Shown here piece after piece: positions 12,730 to 24,474 of a DNA stretch of 64,000 nt. Under the pieces are notes generated by a model. That model did no database searches. It saw only the letters and a list, made by a program, of their open reading frames with translations, and was not told the origin of the DNA. Source of the stretch: Hymenopus coronatus (taxonomy: Eukaryota; Arthropoda; Insecta; Mantodea; Hymenopodidae). The stretch spans positions 96,522,001 through 96,586,000 of the forward strand of contig CM060881.1 in assembly GCA_030762935.1 (NCBI GenBank), in the 5' to 3' direction. The position numbers were made by a program, and so were the translations under genes. The stretch's first letter is position 1, and each line of letters opens with the position of its first letter.

Positions 12730-13256
12730 TATTTCTAAATTTATTTATTTCATCCATCAATTTATAAATAGATCATAAAGAAGTAATCAAACTACATCAG
12801 CGAAATGTCAATATCAGGCAGTTATTTAATCTCTTTTAGTATCTTAAATTTTCCTTTCTACCTAATAGTGTACAGCTGGCTAGACTTCTAAAACATCTTA
12901 TCGGCTGTCTCTATGTTCTTTTCTTTCCTTCTATAGAAAAAACAACAACACAGTAGTGAGGGAACTTCATCACTTGGTAAAATTTTATGCAATATGCACG
13001 CGTTTTCTTGGGCGCTCAGGTCTTTACTCGGTAGGTTTCGCGTAATTTCGAAAGCGACCACATTGAGACACCAAGTGACTTCAGTGTAAAGATATTCTGT
13101 CTATAGATATATCCCAGAGTTCATGCACATACACTTGCTATTTCGTTTAATACTTCAGCTAGTTCGAGATAAATGAGATAAACTACCTTAATAACTGAGA
13201 GCCTTAATGAAAGAAAATTTCTTTGGTTGACAATTCTGCGGAAATTCAGGCGGGCT

Positions 13257-13275
13257 GTCTCTGTCTCTGTCTCTG

Positions 13276-13311
<36 letters not shown>

Positions 13312-13318
13312 TCTCTCC
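13257..13318 (+). repeat. (CTGTCT)n / (CT)n microsatellite
   Basis: Six-base units tgtctc grade into pure tc repeats. The long frames across it on both strands (13121-13465) are artefacts of the repeat. Confidence 0.9.
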
Positions 13319-13497
13319 GTCTCTTTCAGCGCTTACAGCGTCCAAGGAAACGTGCGCGCAAATAAGTTTGGGATCTATTCCATGTTTTTTACGTTTTTTT
13401 ATTCTGCCACAGCTAAATTTATTAAAATTATTTTGTTTACTTTTAAATATGAGATAGATATCTAAGCCAGGTATTTATATCTTTTCACCAGTTCATT

Positions 13498-13523
13498 GTA
13501 TTATTATTATTATTATTATTATT
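13498..13523 (+). repeat. (TTA)n microsatellite
   Basis: About eight ATT/TTA trinucleotides in a row. Confidence 0.85.
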
Positions 13524-14815
13524 TACATTTAAAACAGTTTTATATGTTCCATATGCTTATAAGATGGACGTATAGTCCATAAATGACTGCAAATGATTCC
13601 AAAGCTTTCCTGCGTTTTCATTTCTAGTCGGCAGGAATGCACCTGCGTAAACAAATGGTATTGTCCTTTTCAAACAGACGAACAAAAGACTGTAGCGGCG
13701 CAATTATGCCATAATATAGTGTTTAACGAGAGCACGATAGTATATTGTTTGCAGGACATGCTACATGCGTGACTGTCACCTCTCATTTAAATGCCTTCAG
13801 CTGTTTTATGAGAGTGCAGATGTCAACTTTTGAATGAGACAAAAGATATTTGCCAAGTATGTCATCATCATCCATTGTAGATTTAGACCAAAACATGTTC
13901 TGTAACTATTCGGTCTCTTTTACGTCATTCACAGACAGAGCAAATGTTTCAATGTTAAAACAATACACATTATGTGTCCTATCTCAGATTAAACAGATGA
14001 AAACCATAATCAAGTTTAGATCAAAAGACAATTTCTTCATTTATGAGCACGGCTAATTAGCTAATGCTTATCATTGCAGATGGAAGAAAAGGGAAACTTC
14101 CAGTAAAACTTATAAATTTTACATATTTCAAGTCTGTAAGCCGGAATTTTAAATGCATATTTTGTATTCCTAATTTTACCTTCAACATCGCAATGGTTTC
14201 GAAATTACTACTTTACATTTAATAATTTGATGAACAAAATCAATAAAACATTTTTTTAATTAAGAATGTAAAAATTCCCCTTAATGTACACATAATAGAA
14301 AATATACAATAATCTCTTAATGCTATTTGCTTCCGAAAAAATATAGTTTCTCTACAAGACTTTTGAGAATTAAATATCATGAAAACCCATATAATTGTAT
14401 CGAAGTTATATTTTCTTTTATTGTGAGGAAATTATGGAAAATAAATTAAATGTTTTATAAATTGCAATATAAAATTGTATATAGTTCAACACAAAGAAAG
14501 CAGTTGCGAATGTAAAATATAGTCTAAACATATAACAAACACCAGGATGATGTAAGTGTTACAAAATGGACATATTTACCACATAAAATGTTATATTTGA
14601 ATTTACTGATATAAAAGACATTTAAAATGACTTCTGACCATTTTGCAATGGTTTTCAGTGGAGATATATTTCTTCCCAAGAAACTACGAAATATGTTTGT
14701 ATATTGAGCAATTAACTAGTATGATATTTGCTCAAGAAAGAAGCTATGAGAAAAGCGATATTGCACACTTTAGATAAACTATACTTGAAAAACTGTTTTT
14801 GAAGTTTATATATAA
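13524..14815. other. Anonymous AT-rich DNA
   Basis: No gene, SINE or family A block recognised. Short frames only. Confidence 0.4.
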
Positions 14816-15091
14816 ATGGGTGGATTTAGACACTGGAGCAAAATATTGCAAAAAACGAGAGAAGAGATTCGATTCAACACCCAATTTCATTACCCACTAC
14901 TTCTTCATGGAAGAGAGTGCTGGACATTCGCCAAAATTATAAAATCAGAATTAATTGCTCACAAACGAGATTCTTGCATTCTTCATGGGGTTACTTCAAC
15001 ACACCAAATTAGAACTGATGAGTTTTGAGGGAAATTACATGTTGAGGAAATGACAGAAATGAATGCCAGAGAACAGTATCCTCCAAAATAA
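14816..15091 (+). pseudogene. LINE reverse transcriptase C-terminal fragment (RTE/BovB-like)
   Basis: The frame contains 'LLHGRECWTFAKI', followed by 'RDSCILHGVTSTHQIRTDEF'. It matches the region after the reverse transcriptase core that typically reads LLYGSECWTL...RFLR...RIRN(E/D)E in animal non-LTR retrotransposons. A stop interrupts at 15026-15028, then the same frame continues as 'GKLHVEEMTEMNARE', which is the expected next block. The piece is therefore a 5'- and 3'-truncated copy, dead by nonsense mutation. The catalytic reverse transcriptase motifs lie upstream and are absent. The clade (RTE-like) is my inference from the motif wording. No target-site duplication was identified. Confidence 0.6.
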
Positions 15092-15985
15092 TTGTTCAAA
15101 GGCAAATAGAGAATAACGGTTTTAAATACTGACCAAAAAGGTTTGTTTAAAAACCATCTTAAGGTGATAAACTGTGAACTTTAGAAAATTCGCAGTATAA
15201 GATACCTTATCGCAAGATACCATTAATAGTGATATTTTTTCCATGTATCAAAATTAGCTTGCATGGTTATTTAAATTCAGTGTTGTTATTGTTTAAATCC
15301 ATTGCTCTAGTAAAAATGAGCCACTAGAAGTATTTTAAAAAAAATATTCACGATCCGTCATATTATATTTTTATATTAGCCCTCATTAATGTAGAGCAAT
15401 TACTTCTTTCCCTACTCTTCAAAACTCTTGAGTATTCAAACTTTCAAATTTGTTTATAAAACTTGGAGCATTATTTTGAAAAACTAATATAATCAACTTC
15501 TTTAAAGTATTTTTAGATGCAGTATAACAAATTTGAAACAACTTAGTGAAAAATTGTATCGTGTGGAACATTTTGAGTGTGGAAAAAAAGTTGGAAAACA
15601 GTTTTCAAGAAAATAGGGTTTTAAATTAGGACGTGTTTATTAATAAGCATGCGCATACTAGCTAAAGTTAATTAATGTGCGCCATGAGGGAAAACGACAT
15701 ATTTTTTTAAAGTTAACATTCAGATCATTTTATAACGAAACAAGATACTTTTTAATTTTTCACAATTTTGATAAAATTTCACAAATGTATCATCTTAAAA
15801 TCAGTGCATTTCTCCCAAAGTGAAATTACCTATTCCTGTAAAACGTTATCTGTCTCTAACAGGTGGTCCAACTGCTCCATATTTGATTTATGCAGATATA
15901 CCTTCCTGCGTTAAAACAGTGGCAGAACCCAAGCTATTTCAAATTAAAACCCGCTAATGAGAACAATCTTCAGTTTACTCCTCTC
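15092..15985. other. Anonymous AT-rich DNA
   Basis: Nothing recognised; possibly more decayed LINE sequence in the first 100 bases. Confidence 0.4.
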
Positions 15986-15989
15986 AATA

Positions 15990-16200
15990 CGCCCGGCTCA
16001 CTCACCCTCACCGCTGGTAAGCAAGAGGGATAAAACGAAGGTCGCTTCCCCACCTACCGATTTTAACTTTTGGATCGCGAGTTCGAGTCCCGCCTTGGGC
16101 ATGGGTGTTAATGTCCTTGGAAATATGTATGTCTATTTCCGTAAACACCAGAAAATCTAATAGGAAAACAAACAGAAAAACGCAAAGCAAAATTAAATAG
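15990..16200 (+). mobile_element. SINE4-like element
   Basis: B box gagttcgagtcccgcc at 16079-16094, then the shared 'ttgggcatgggtgtt', then an A-rich tail (aaaacaaacagaaaaacg) near 16165-16185. It is the best-preserved B box of the three SINE4 copies. Confidence 0.55.
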
Positions 16201-16349
16201 CACCGGTGAGTTCTGCAACCCTTTTAACGCTTAGAAAGATATCTCCACACGTTAAAAATGGGGCTGTTGGATCACCTGGTACATATTAACTAATTGGATT
16301 ATCCGACTTTGCAGTGTTAATTCTAAAACTCCAGTGCTATGTTCTATTC

Positions 16350-17035
16350 TTATGAATTTCTCTACAAACTATTGTTTCAAAAGTTTACGCCTAACCCTAC
16401 ACCGTAGTAATCGAAATAAACATCAGCAGAAACTGTTGGATTAGTTCCTTCTAAGTAGAAGAGGAATAAGGTAATATATTAGGCTAAAACGATAGCCAAA
16501 CCTTTTAAAATGCCGGTTTGCTATGTTCAATGATTGAAATTCTGTTCGCTTTAAACCGCTAGGAGTGAAACAAAACAGAAATGAAACAAAAGATAGTCTC
16601 ACATTTGATAAAAGTTTAGTAGCTTAAAATTGAATCCAATAACAAGGAATATCTCAGAGACAGTTAACTCTAAAAAAAAGTTTTATAGGTATGACATAAA
16701 TTCTGTCTTTTAAGGATATCTATATTTTATGTTCAGTAATTTTTTATCTATCACTTACGGTTTACCATTTATGCAAAATTTATACAGAATGAAGAGGTCT
16801 TCAGAGACTATTAGCAGCAAATTCATGATACAGATTTTTGTCATGTAAACAGATATAATATGTGCCGTTTTAATCAAAATAGAGCCATGTTTGATAAAAC
16901 AAATATTTCTAAAAAAAATAGCAATGTAAAGGAGTTTCGAATGAGGAATTCTTATAATCTTCCTTTCTCATCCTTGAAGATACTAAAATTCATACACAAA
17001 CTTGGTATTTAACGGTGTTTTCAACCTATATTCAA
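16350..17035 (+). mobile_element. Family A copy, 3' end missing
   Basis: It begins near 'gaatttctctacaaactattg' and carries the central blocks (gtagaagaggaataag, 'ggaatatctcagagacagtt', 'gaagaggtcttcagagact'). It breaks off after 'aaacttggtatttaacgg', before the CA tract and the hairpin. Confidence 0.75.
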
Positions 17036-17149
17036 TACTGACAAAGTTTAAAGGCATCACAGATGCTAGATCATTGATTTGAAAAGCAAAATGGGATAGA
17101 ATAGAAAATAAGGTCAAGTTAAAATGAGTGTTATTTATTGACTATCTTT

Positions 17150-17310
17150 AGCCTCTTAACGTCCCATTTTATATTAGGCGTGAAAGACCACTTAATTTTG
17201 CTCAGAGACCTCTTTATCTTATCTTTATGCACGAAAAAATCCATCACTCTTCTTCGGGTTTGAACCCGCGACCAAAGGCTAACTTGTTACCCCTAGAACA
17301 CTGAGCACGA
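17150..17310 (-). mobile_element. Decayed tRNA-derived SINE
   Basis: On the minus strand, 17255-17270 reads as a B box (cgcgggttcaaacccg) preceded by tgctcagtgttctag, an A-box-like sequence. The distal part 'cttaacgtcccattttat' resembles the SINE1 3' part. The family assignment is uncertain. Confidence 0.45.
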
Positions 17311-17649
17311 TATATATGTGCATTACGATGTATAGTTTATTGTTGTCCTAGTCTTATTATTGTGATTGTGCTTTATTTGCAGTTTTGAGTATGGTATCTC
17401 TCGCAGTGTTTGTTGCTCTCTTTACACACGCATTCTTCTTTCGGTTGGTGGAATCTTTGGTTGCGATATAGTTTGTGGTGAAAACCGTGTATTATTTATC
17501 TTGTCCCTATGTGTAGGAGTTCGTAATTTTGCTGCTTCTAGTCTTCTACCGTTATGGCGCCTGTTGTGTAGAAATCAGGCCATATGGCGTTATTTTTCTC
17601 ATTTAATAGATGTAGCGTATTTTCATAGGCCTTTATATTTGGTAGAATT

Positions 17650-18210
17650 GTAAATTTATAATTTTAAATTTACATTGAATATGGATGGATAGCAAATTTT
17701 TAAATAATGTTATTATTTAATTTTAAAAATTGTGGGATTATGATATAATTGGAGGTAACTATAATATTACATTTTAAACAATTTTAGATAAATATAAATA
17801 TAAAATTAAAAAAATTATAATTAGGTATTGTAAAATTTATGATATAAACTTTTTTTAACTTTAAAGTTTATAAGTGAAATAGTAATTTTATGTATAAAAG
17901 TTTAAGTAACAATATAAAAAGTAGTAAGAGTATTATAGTTAAACTAGTTAATAAAATATTTATTAAAATAATACAATGGTTTTCAAAATAAAATGTGTAT
18001 AATACAAACAAATAGTATAAAACAAATTTTAATAAATGATAACAATAACAAAAATAAAACTATATACTAAAATAAAAAATATTAATATATATTAAAATAC
18101 AAAATTATAGTAATATTAATATTAATTAAATTGAAAATTATATTAAATTAATATTAACACACAGTTAATTTGATAATAATTATGATTTTAATTGGTACTT
18201 ATAAAACTTT
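17650..18210. other. Extremely AT-rich block
   Basis: Nearly every base is A or T over about 560 bp, with no clear periodicity and no coding potential. It lies next to a LINE fragment. It may be an AT-rich low-complexity expansion; nothing else can be said. Confidence 0.6.
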
Positions 18211-18350
18211 TAGGCTAAGTTAGGTTAAGTTTATATTTGTAAATTTCAATAGTATGATTAAATTTGTAATTGGTATAAGTAGTAATAAATGTATAGTCTG
18301 GGATATTTTACCCTGGTTTAAGTAATTAGCTATCAGGGTTTAGTATAAGA

Positions 18351-18575
18351 TTTTATTTTATTTTATTTTATTATTTAGCCAGAATTGTGTTCTGATGTTC
18401 TCGATGAAAAAAGTTTCTTTGACTAGTACGTATGTTAGCAACGGCGGTGCTAACTTCCCTGTTCCTAGGATCCGTTTTAGGTAGCGGGCTTTGACTTTCT
18501 CAATTGTCGATAGGTTGGTGAATGTAAGTTTGTTCCAACTATGTAACTTAGTTAATGCCTCTAGAATGTATGCAA
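18351..18575 (-). pseudogene. LINE ORF2 C-terminal fragment with (TAAAA)n tail
   Basis: Read on the minus strand, about 18572 down to 18378 is open and gives 'IEKVKARYLKRILGTGKLA', then 'LLTYVLVKETFFIENIRTQF'. This resembles the end of insect LINE polyproteins (K..FLK..LG...R.VY.L...F.IEDLR). Directly after it comes the repeat (TTTTA)n on the plus strand at 18351-18374, that is a (TAAAA)n 3' tail on the minus strand. A reading frame running into such a tail fits a severely 5'-truncated retroposed copy. The clade is not determined. Confidence 0.55.
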
Positions 18576-19904
18576 ATTATTATTAACAAATAGATAGGAA
18601 TATCCTTCCGTTTAACCTGTCTTTCAAGGTGACGAAAGCACATGCATCTATAACAACAGTATTTTATAACTTTTATCAATTGGCCTTGCATTGGTCAGGA
18701 CTTAATATGTATCTTTGAATGGTGACAAATCAGGTAGAAGGAAAAGGAAGAGCGGAAGAATATATGTCAACAGGCAAGGTTATAAACAACAGGATTTAGT
18801 AATTTGCAAATATGTGAGCATCGCCTAGAGAGAATAGTGCGCTGTAGCTACGATAAGTGGCCGATGTTATACCACTACAAAACATATGAAACCATAACAT
18901 GCGCAATGAGATTGAAAAGTATCAAATTGAAAAGCGTAAAATGAAAACAGAAACCAAAATCAACAAACGCTTATGAATTTGCGTGGTACGGTGGCAAATA
19001 TGTGCGAATATGCAACCATTATCATACATTCGCGGGCTATGGCAAAACAAACGACCGAAGGTTTCCGCTAGGGTGGAATTAAAAAAAGGATGGGGAAATG
19101 TTGCACGATAATCAAATAACAACGAAAACTCGTGTGTAAAGAAATTAATTAGTTCCAATGTTTGTTCACATGAAACTCATGGACCCACTTGTTACACTAT
19201 TCATGACGTTTCATTACGGGGAGGAACGGTCGTTATAAAATGGTAGTTTATTTCGGTGTTGTTTTAAGAGAGTTTCAAAAAAATCTGGTTCATTGGAAAT
19301 GAACGGATGAACGAGCGAAATAACCCGCTGGGTGTGCTGGGTTCAATCAATGTTGAAAATATTCTAAAATGCTAATTACGTTTCCATTATCGCCTATATT
19401 TACAGAAGTTTTCAACACCACAGAGAAAGTAATAATGTAAACATTTCTTTGGCTAAATTAATAAAGGATTAATTACACGAATATTGCCGGATATTTGCAC
19501 TGTTGGGCGCGTTCTTTGCAGAACTACTGGGATGCATGCCACAACCACCATATCTATCTGTAAATCCGCTTAAATTTGTTTTTAAAACGATTACTTTATA
19601 ACTGCCAAATTAAATATTAGCTGGGATATACGAGATATATGGTCAACGAGAGTATAATGACCAAGATACGAGTTTTATAATTGTCATACCAGATAATTAA
19701 TTATCATCATGGTCAAATTTCATTCCCTTATGCTCGTCTATATGTCAAACATTTAAATATTTATCAATTAATTGCAATATTCTACACGTATTTGAGTCGA
19801 TAAGTGGTTACAGCTTACCTTAAACAGTAAAACAGCTGACAAGGTTGTAGTATGTGTACAGGTATGACGGTATTGATTTTATTACTATCCCGACCTTAAG
19901 CATT
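18576..19904. other. Anonymous DNA
   Basis: No recognised gene or repeat. The minus-strand frame at 18922-19158 has no features that I can assign. Confidence 0.4.
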
Positions 19905-20345
19905 TTGATTTTCATGAATCCATGAATTGTACATAGAATATTTGCACATGTTTCTTGATTTTTGTGGCAAAAGTTATTAGCCACATGAGTGGCTTGGATG
20001 AAGTTTCCAGCTGTTTAAATTGCATCTCACTGTCGCTAGTGTCCAACATTTCTACTCTTTCTAAACTCGTGCTGTTTGTTCTTCGATTGAACATACGAAA
20101 ATAGTCGATATTTCAATAGTTAGTGCCTGCAAGCTGTTCACAGACGTGAAAGTTTTGATTGGTGAAAACCTGCACTTTAATGAAGAGTTGCACTTTAATG
20201 AGGCCCTTAAAAATGAAGCCACCAGACACATAGTTACTAAATTTAGGCATTGTCAAGCATAAAATATGTTTACTTTCTCTACCACATATACTGACGTGCT
20301 TAAAAAGTGACCGATAATGGAACTGTGTTGATAATGACAAATCAT
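19905..20345 (-). repeat. Family B copy 1
   Basis: The reverse complement of this stretch shares two long blocks with 21890-22245. One is 'gccacaaaaatcaagaaaca' followed by the acaattcatggatt word. The other is 'attaaagtgcaggttt' followed by a ctttcrcgtctg word. The order of the blocks differs slightly, so one copy may be rearranged. No coding content recognised. Confidence 0.6.
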
Positions 20346-20607
20346 CCAGCGTGAGCTGCTCTGTTCTTCAAGCATAATTTCGAGCTACTGGATTGGTAGT
20401 GTACCTTCATTCCCCCAAAATATGGCCGAACTGCTCAAGAGTATTAGCTCTTATATTAATGACCTAATTTTTGATCAGGAAAATAATTCTTCATCCCTTC
20501 CTCTAGAAGGCCGAATTATGTTACATTAATATGAAACTCTTACATAGAAGCGGTATTCAAACAGCTCTCTCATTTCACATTCATTATTCACAACATTGTT
20601 CATTGGT

Positions 20608-20662
20608 TCGTTTTTTTTGTTTGTTTTTTTTGGCTTTTTGTTGTTGTTTTCTTTTTTTTTTT
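20608..20662 (+). repeat. T-rich low-complexity tract
   Basis: Runs of T broken by G and C (tttttttgtttg...). It accounts for the short frames on both strands here. Confidence 0.7.
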
Positions 20663-20774
20663 GTCTCTGGATTGTTTTCCAAACTAGTAACAGGATATCG
20701 GTTGGGTGGAGTCTGAGAGGGTAAACCACTATTGGAATCTAGGCAAACAGATCATTTTTATGCGAATTACTGTA

Positions 20775-20930
20775 CATTGTACGAGTTAGAAAAGTAATTG
20801 CAATCCACCCAAAACTTCGAATGTCGAATTTCATCGGAAATACGTTTTGAGACCCCCTGAATCCGAAAAAGCAATTTTAGAATAATGTATGTGTGCTTGT
20901 GTGTGTGCGAACAGCATACCAAAAATCAAA
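20775..20930 (-). mobile_element. Family A 3' fragment
   Basis: Starts with gttagaaaagtaattgcaatccaccc, the inner side of the 3' hairpin, followed by 'catcggaaatacgttttgag', 'accccctgaatcc' and the TG-rich tract. The outer half of the hairpin is lost. Confidence 0.65.
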
Positions 20931-21039
20931 TGCCTAATAATTACCTAATAATTATGGGCCCTATAACCCATTAAGATGTCATAAAGGAAGAATTTTCTTT
21001 CCAATGCTTATGGGGACACCCGCAGTCTTTATTATGTGG

Positions 21040-21220
21040 TTTTTAGTGAAACATAGCTTTAGGAATTCTAGTATTTTCTCTTTTGTAAGTAGAAGGGATA
21101 TAGGGAGATATATTGTGCTAAAGCGATTCCCACTTCTTTTGAAAGCCGCTCCTATATGAAACAATTGAAATCGGTTATTTACTTGTTCGGAGTAAACAAA
21201 GGAAAGTTTGATCCCGGTCC
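21040..21220 (+). mobile_element. Family A central fragment
   Basis: Contains 'gtaagtagaagggatatagg', then 'gctaaagcgattcccac', then 'atatgaaacaattgaaatcg', the second quarter of the element. Orientation is opposite to the neighbouring 20.8 kb fragment. Confidence 0.65.
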
Positions 21221-21776
21221 AACAGTCTCCGCTCGTTGCATGTTAATACTATTTTTCTGCATTTGTTATTTGCTTATGTTTAATGGCACGCTTTAATATT
21301 AATCACATTAATTTCCTCTCTCATATTAGCTCATTTCAATCTCGGGGTATTTTTATTGAAATGTTGGCACCTCTTCACGTTAAATAAAGCGCCTTCACTG
21401 GTCAACCCCCTTACTGTTCGGTCAGGGCAATTACGGAATAATACCTAACTTTCTTCTCTGTTAGCATATTATGCTCTAAAATATTAAGTGCATATATTTA
21501 ATTCATTGCCGTGATGAGATACAATGCATAAGTGGCCAACATTAAGCGGCAGTGGACAAAAAAGTGTTACATGACTAGATCAGGATATGCGATAAGCAAT
21601 ATTGCAGGTTCCAGTTCGCTTCTAGATTTGACTCTGCCATTGGTCGATTGACCAACATGGCTGCCCACGCAAAAGCAGACAAAACGAACGGAAGATTGTG
21701 CATTTCACATTGGAAAGAAGAACCTATTTTCAGAAAGTCCATTTTTACCCCTTATTTCCATCCAGTTCATTTACAT

Positions 21777-21796
21777 ACACCTAACCTAATCTAACC
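21777..21796 (+). repeat. Short CCTAACCTAA-like tract
   Basis: acctaacctaatctaacc: a few degenerate TTAGG-complement units inside unique DNA. Too short for a telomere remnant; such tracts are common in insect DNA. Confidence 0.5.
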
Positions 21797-21889
21797 TCGA
21801 CGAAATCTCGAAACCTGTCGATATTTCTCCGTAACCAATAGGAAAGGCTCAGGAACTAGAATCTGCAATCTCGCATGCGATAAGCGTAT

Positions 21890-22300
21890 ATGTGGTTACG
21901 CCTAAATGTAGCAATCATAGTTTGGTATTTGCATTCATTAAAGTGCAGGTTTCCACCACTCAGAAGAGCCATATGCAACACCAGTACTTTCGCGTCTGCG
22001 TACATTTCGTAACGCTACCAGGCACCAATCGTTTAAAGAGCAACGATAGATTATCCTGGTATGTTCAATTGAAGGACAACTAATGCGGGTTTAGAAAAAA
22101 TAAATATATCGTACATGAATGATATTCAGAGCTTATATCGCCGAAAATTTCTGCAAAGGCACATGATGTAACCAATAATGTATCGCCACAAAAATCAAGA
22201 AACATGTACGAAAATTTCTTTGCACAATTCATGGATTGGAGAAAATAAATAAATACTTTTGCGTCTGGGCGCACACCGCAACCCTACCAGCTGTTTCACT
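21890..22300 (+). repeat. Family B copy 2
   Basis: Inverted partner of the 19.9-20.3 kb copy. A cgtctg...ctaccag motif occurs at about 21992-22022 and again near 22264-22292, so the end of the element may hold a partial internal duplication. Confidence 0.6.
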
Positions 22301-22867
22301 GCATAAGGTAAAGTCAGTGCACTCTGACTCAGATAGGCACAGAATATTATAAACAATTTACAAACATTTTAAACTTAGACACATGGTCAAGCATAGCCGA
22401 TTAAAACTTAGCTATAATGGCAATTAAGGTGCTCGCATGAAAATTATGAAACTCGCTTCTTAATTACTATCATTATACTCTCGTTGCATATTATGTTGTT
22501 ATTCCCATATCTTGATTATTCGCTAGCTCCAAAAGGCGCCCGTTCTGGTAACAGAAAAAAAAAAATAATTTGGAAGCCAGCTCCTCCGCTGCGAACCAGG
22601 AACTGTGATGACGACATCGCATTTGTCATTCTTGGGAGGCGGATGGTGACCAGTAGCGGTCTGAGATTTGCACATGCGCAACGCGACATTGGAATGACAA
22701 ATATTTGCTTTCTCCAAACAGATGTTACGGACGCATGACTTTTGTAGCCTACTTCGAGTTTTTCGTTTGCTCAGCTATTCAAAATTCTACCTCTGAATTA
22801 ATGTAAGCACCAAGAACCTTTTGGAATCTCAACGGAATAAATTTTTAAAAATCTGGTTTGTTCAGCT

Positions 22868-23155
22868 TACTTTAACTACCTATTCCACAACAAACTATTG
22901 TTATAAAGATTGTAATTGGGTTAAACATTAGCATAATTGACTTTATTATGCGTTTGCCTGTAAGTACAAGGAGACTAGGGGACGATACCAGGGTAAAGCG
23001 ACAGTTAACTAATCTAAGAGTGTATCGTTTTGTAATGGGTTTCTCTTTGCTTAATTAGAAGGTAAAACAATAATGACTTCCCATTTAAGAAGAATACAAC
23101 AATTAGAAAATTTAAAGAAATAACAAAGGATATCACGGAGATTATTTACTGTATA
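22868..23155 (+). mobile_element. Family A 5' half
   Basis: Runs from 'aacaaactattgttataaag' through 'aaagcgacagttaac' to 'ggatatcacggagattattt'. It stops at the same internal block where the next, inverted copy begins. Confidence 0.6.
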
Positions 23156-23159
23156 TTTT

Positions 23160-23705
23160 GTATAGCAGCCTCTGAAGGTTTTTTTTTTTTTTTACTCTGA
23201 ATGACGTTTTCATAATTGGCAAGAGATAGACAAAAACTTATTGCACAAAAAATATAGATCTCGTTAAGTCACACAATTTATGTCAGATACATTTTTTGAA
23301 ATTATATATTCATTCAATTGATCTATTTATTTGGGATGAATATAGAACGGATCGTTTAGAAATTGACGTTAACCGTTCTCGAAATTATCCTTGTTATTGG
23401 TTTGAATTTTAAAATATTTACACTTTTCTCAAACGAACGTTTTTAATTCGATTTTTTTTTCTCCAGGCTATGTGAAGAGAAACGAATTCCAACAAACACA
23501 TAGCAAACAGACTTTTAAAAGATTTGACTATCGCTCTAGTCTAATGTATTCCCTTATTTTCATTCTACTTATAAGGAACTAGGTAATACAGTCACTTCTG
23601 TTAACCTTTACCTCGATTAGCATGAAGCATAAAAATAAGCTTTTGTAAGAATATTTTGTCACAGAATAGGTAGAGAAAGTTATGTGAACTAAACATCAGA
23701 CGATG
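23160..23705 (-). mobile_element. Family A 5' two-thirds, inverted against its neighbour
   Basis: 'tagcagcctctgaagg', then 'agagatagacaaaaactt', then 'gattagcatgaagcataaa', and the 5' end 'gagaaagttatgtgaactaaacatcag'. The 3' third and the hairpin are absent. It contains a poly(T) run at 23179-23193. Confidence 0.7.
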
Positions 23706-24061
23706 GCACAGGACAATCTTATTCTCGGGTGTTTTGTAGGTTATTCATATAAATGACATAAGAATGGTAGCAGAGCGTGGTTCTTTCAACAGATTATTAA
23801 TTAGATTTTTTATTTTTTTAAGGACTTGGCGTTCTCAGCTTAAATTCTTCTTGTCCTTGATGTACAAAACATGTATTTTGCACGTAAGCCCTGACATCTC
23901 AGCCAAATGCATAATATATAACACATAAATCATGTAGGAGAACAGGATTATAATTTGAAGAAATGTGCGGAGACATGTATACGCAGGTTGCGCCGAGTTC
24001 TAGAAAAGAAAAAGTTAATTTAAGTAATAATAGATAAGGTATCTTAACATTTTAAATACTT
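23706..24061. other. Anonymous DNA
   Basis: Nothing recognised between the family A fragment and the SINE1 insertion. Confidence 0.4.
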
Positions 24062-24071
24062 AATTGTATCC

Positions 24072-24278
24072 CTTATTATAGTATTTAACGTGCACTTTAG
24101 CTACATGTGACATCCCAGGCGATGACACTGATAATACGTGGAATGAAGATATGAACCGGTGGAATATGACGGCGAAGGATACCGGAGAACCAGGAGAAAA
24201 TCCGCCCTGCGGTCTCTTGGAATCGAACCAGGGCCGTCTAGATGAGAGGTGAGTGGTCCACTCAGCCACGGGGAGGCC
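24072..24278 (-). mobile_element. SINE1, best copy: A box, B box and TSD
   Basis: The only copy with an intact head. On the minus strand it starts gcctccccgtggctgagtgg, with the A box at 24258-24269, then the B box at 24219-24230 (tggttcgattcc), then the family body. Flanks aattgtatcc at 24062-24071 and 24279-24288 form a target-site duplication, which extends imperfectly (cttattat / ttgattat). It is a tRNA-derived, polymerase III-type retroposon that needs a LINE partner for mobility. Its 3' tail (left side) is short and T-rich, not a long poly(T). Confidence 0.9.
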
Positions 24279-24474
24279 AATTGTATCCTTGATTATTTAC
24301 GAAATAGACGTTCAAGCCATTCGGCAATTCCTTCTTCTTCATTTACGATCAGATTCCCGTCATTTCTCCAGGAGCACTTCAGCCTGGGACTTTTTGTGCT
24401 ATCTGTATCGTTTAGAGCCAACCCCATTACACCTGCATCCCTTAAAAATGAATCAAGATGAAACTTTAACTTGT

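Noticed and set aside
13121..13465. Overlapping frames of 74-80 codons encoding SVSVSV / ETETET / CLCLCL repeats
   Set aside because: They are translations of the (CTGTCT)n microsatellite on different frames and strands.
17366..17653. 95-codon plus frame as a small secreted or membrane protein
   Set aside because: Cys- and Leu-rich by chance in T-rich DNA; no signal peptide with a convincing cleavage site and no context.
21777..21796. Interstitial telomere (TTAGG)n
   Set aside because: Only about three degenerate units; too short and irregular.
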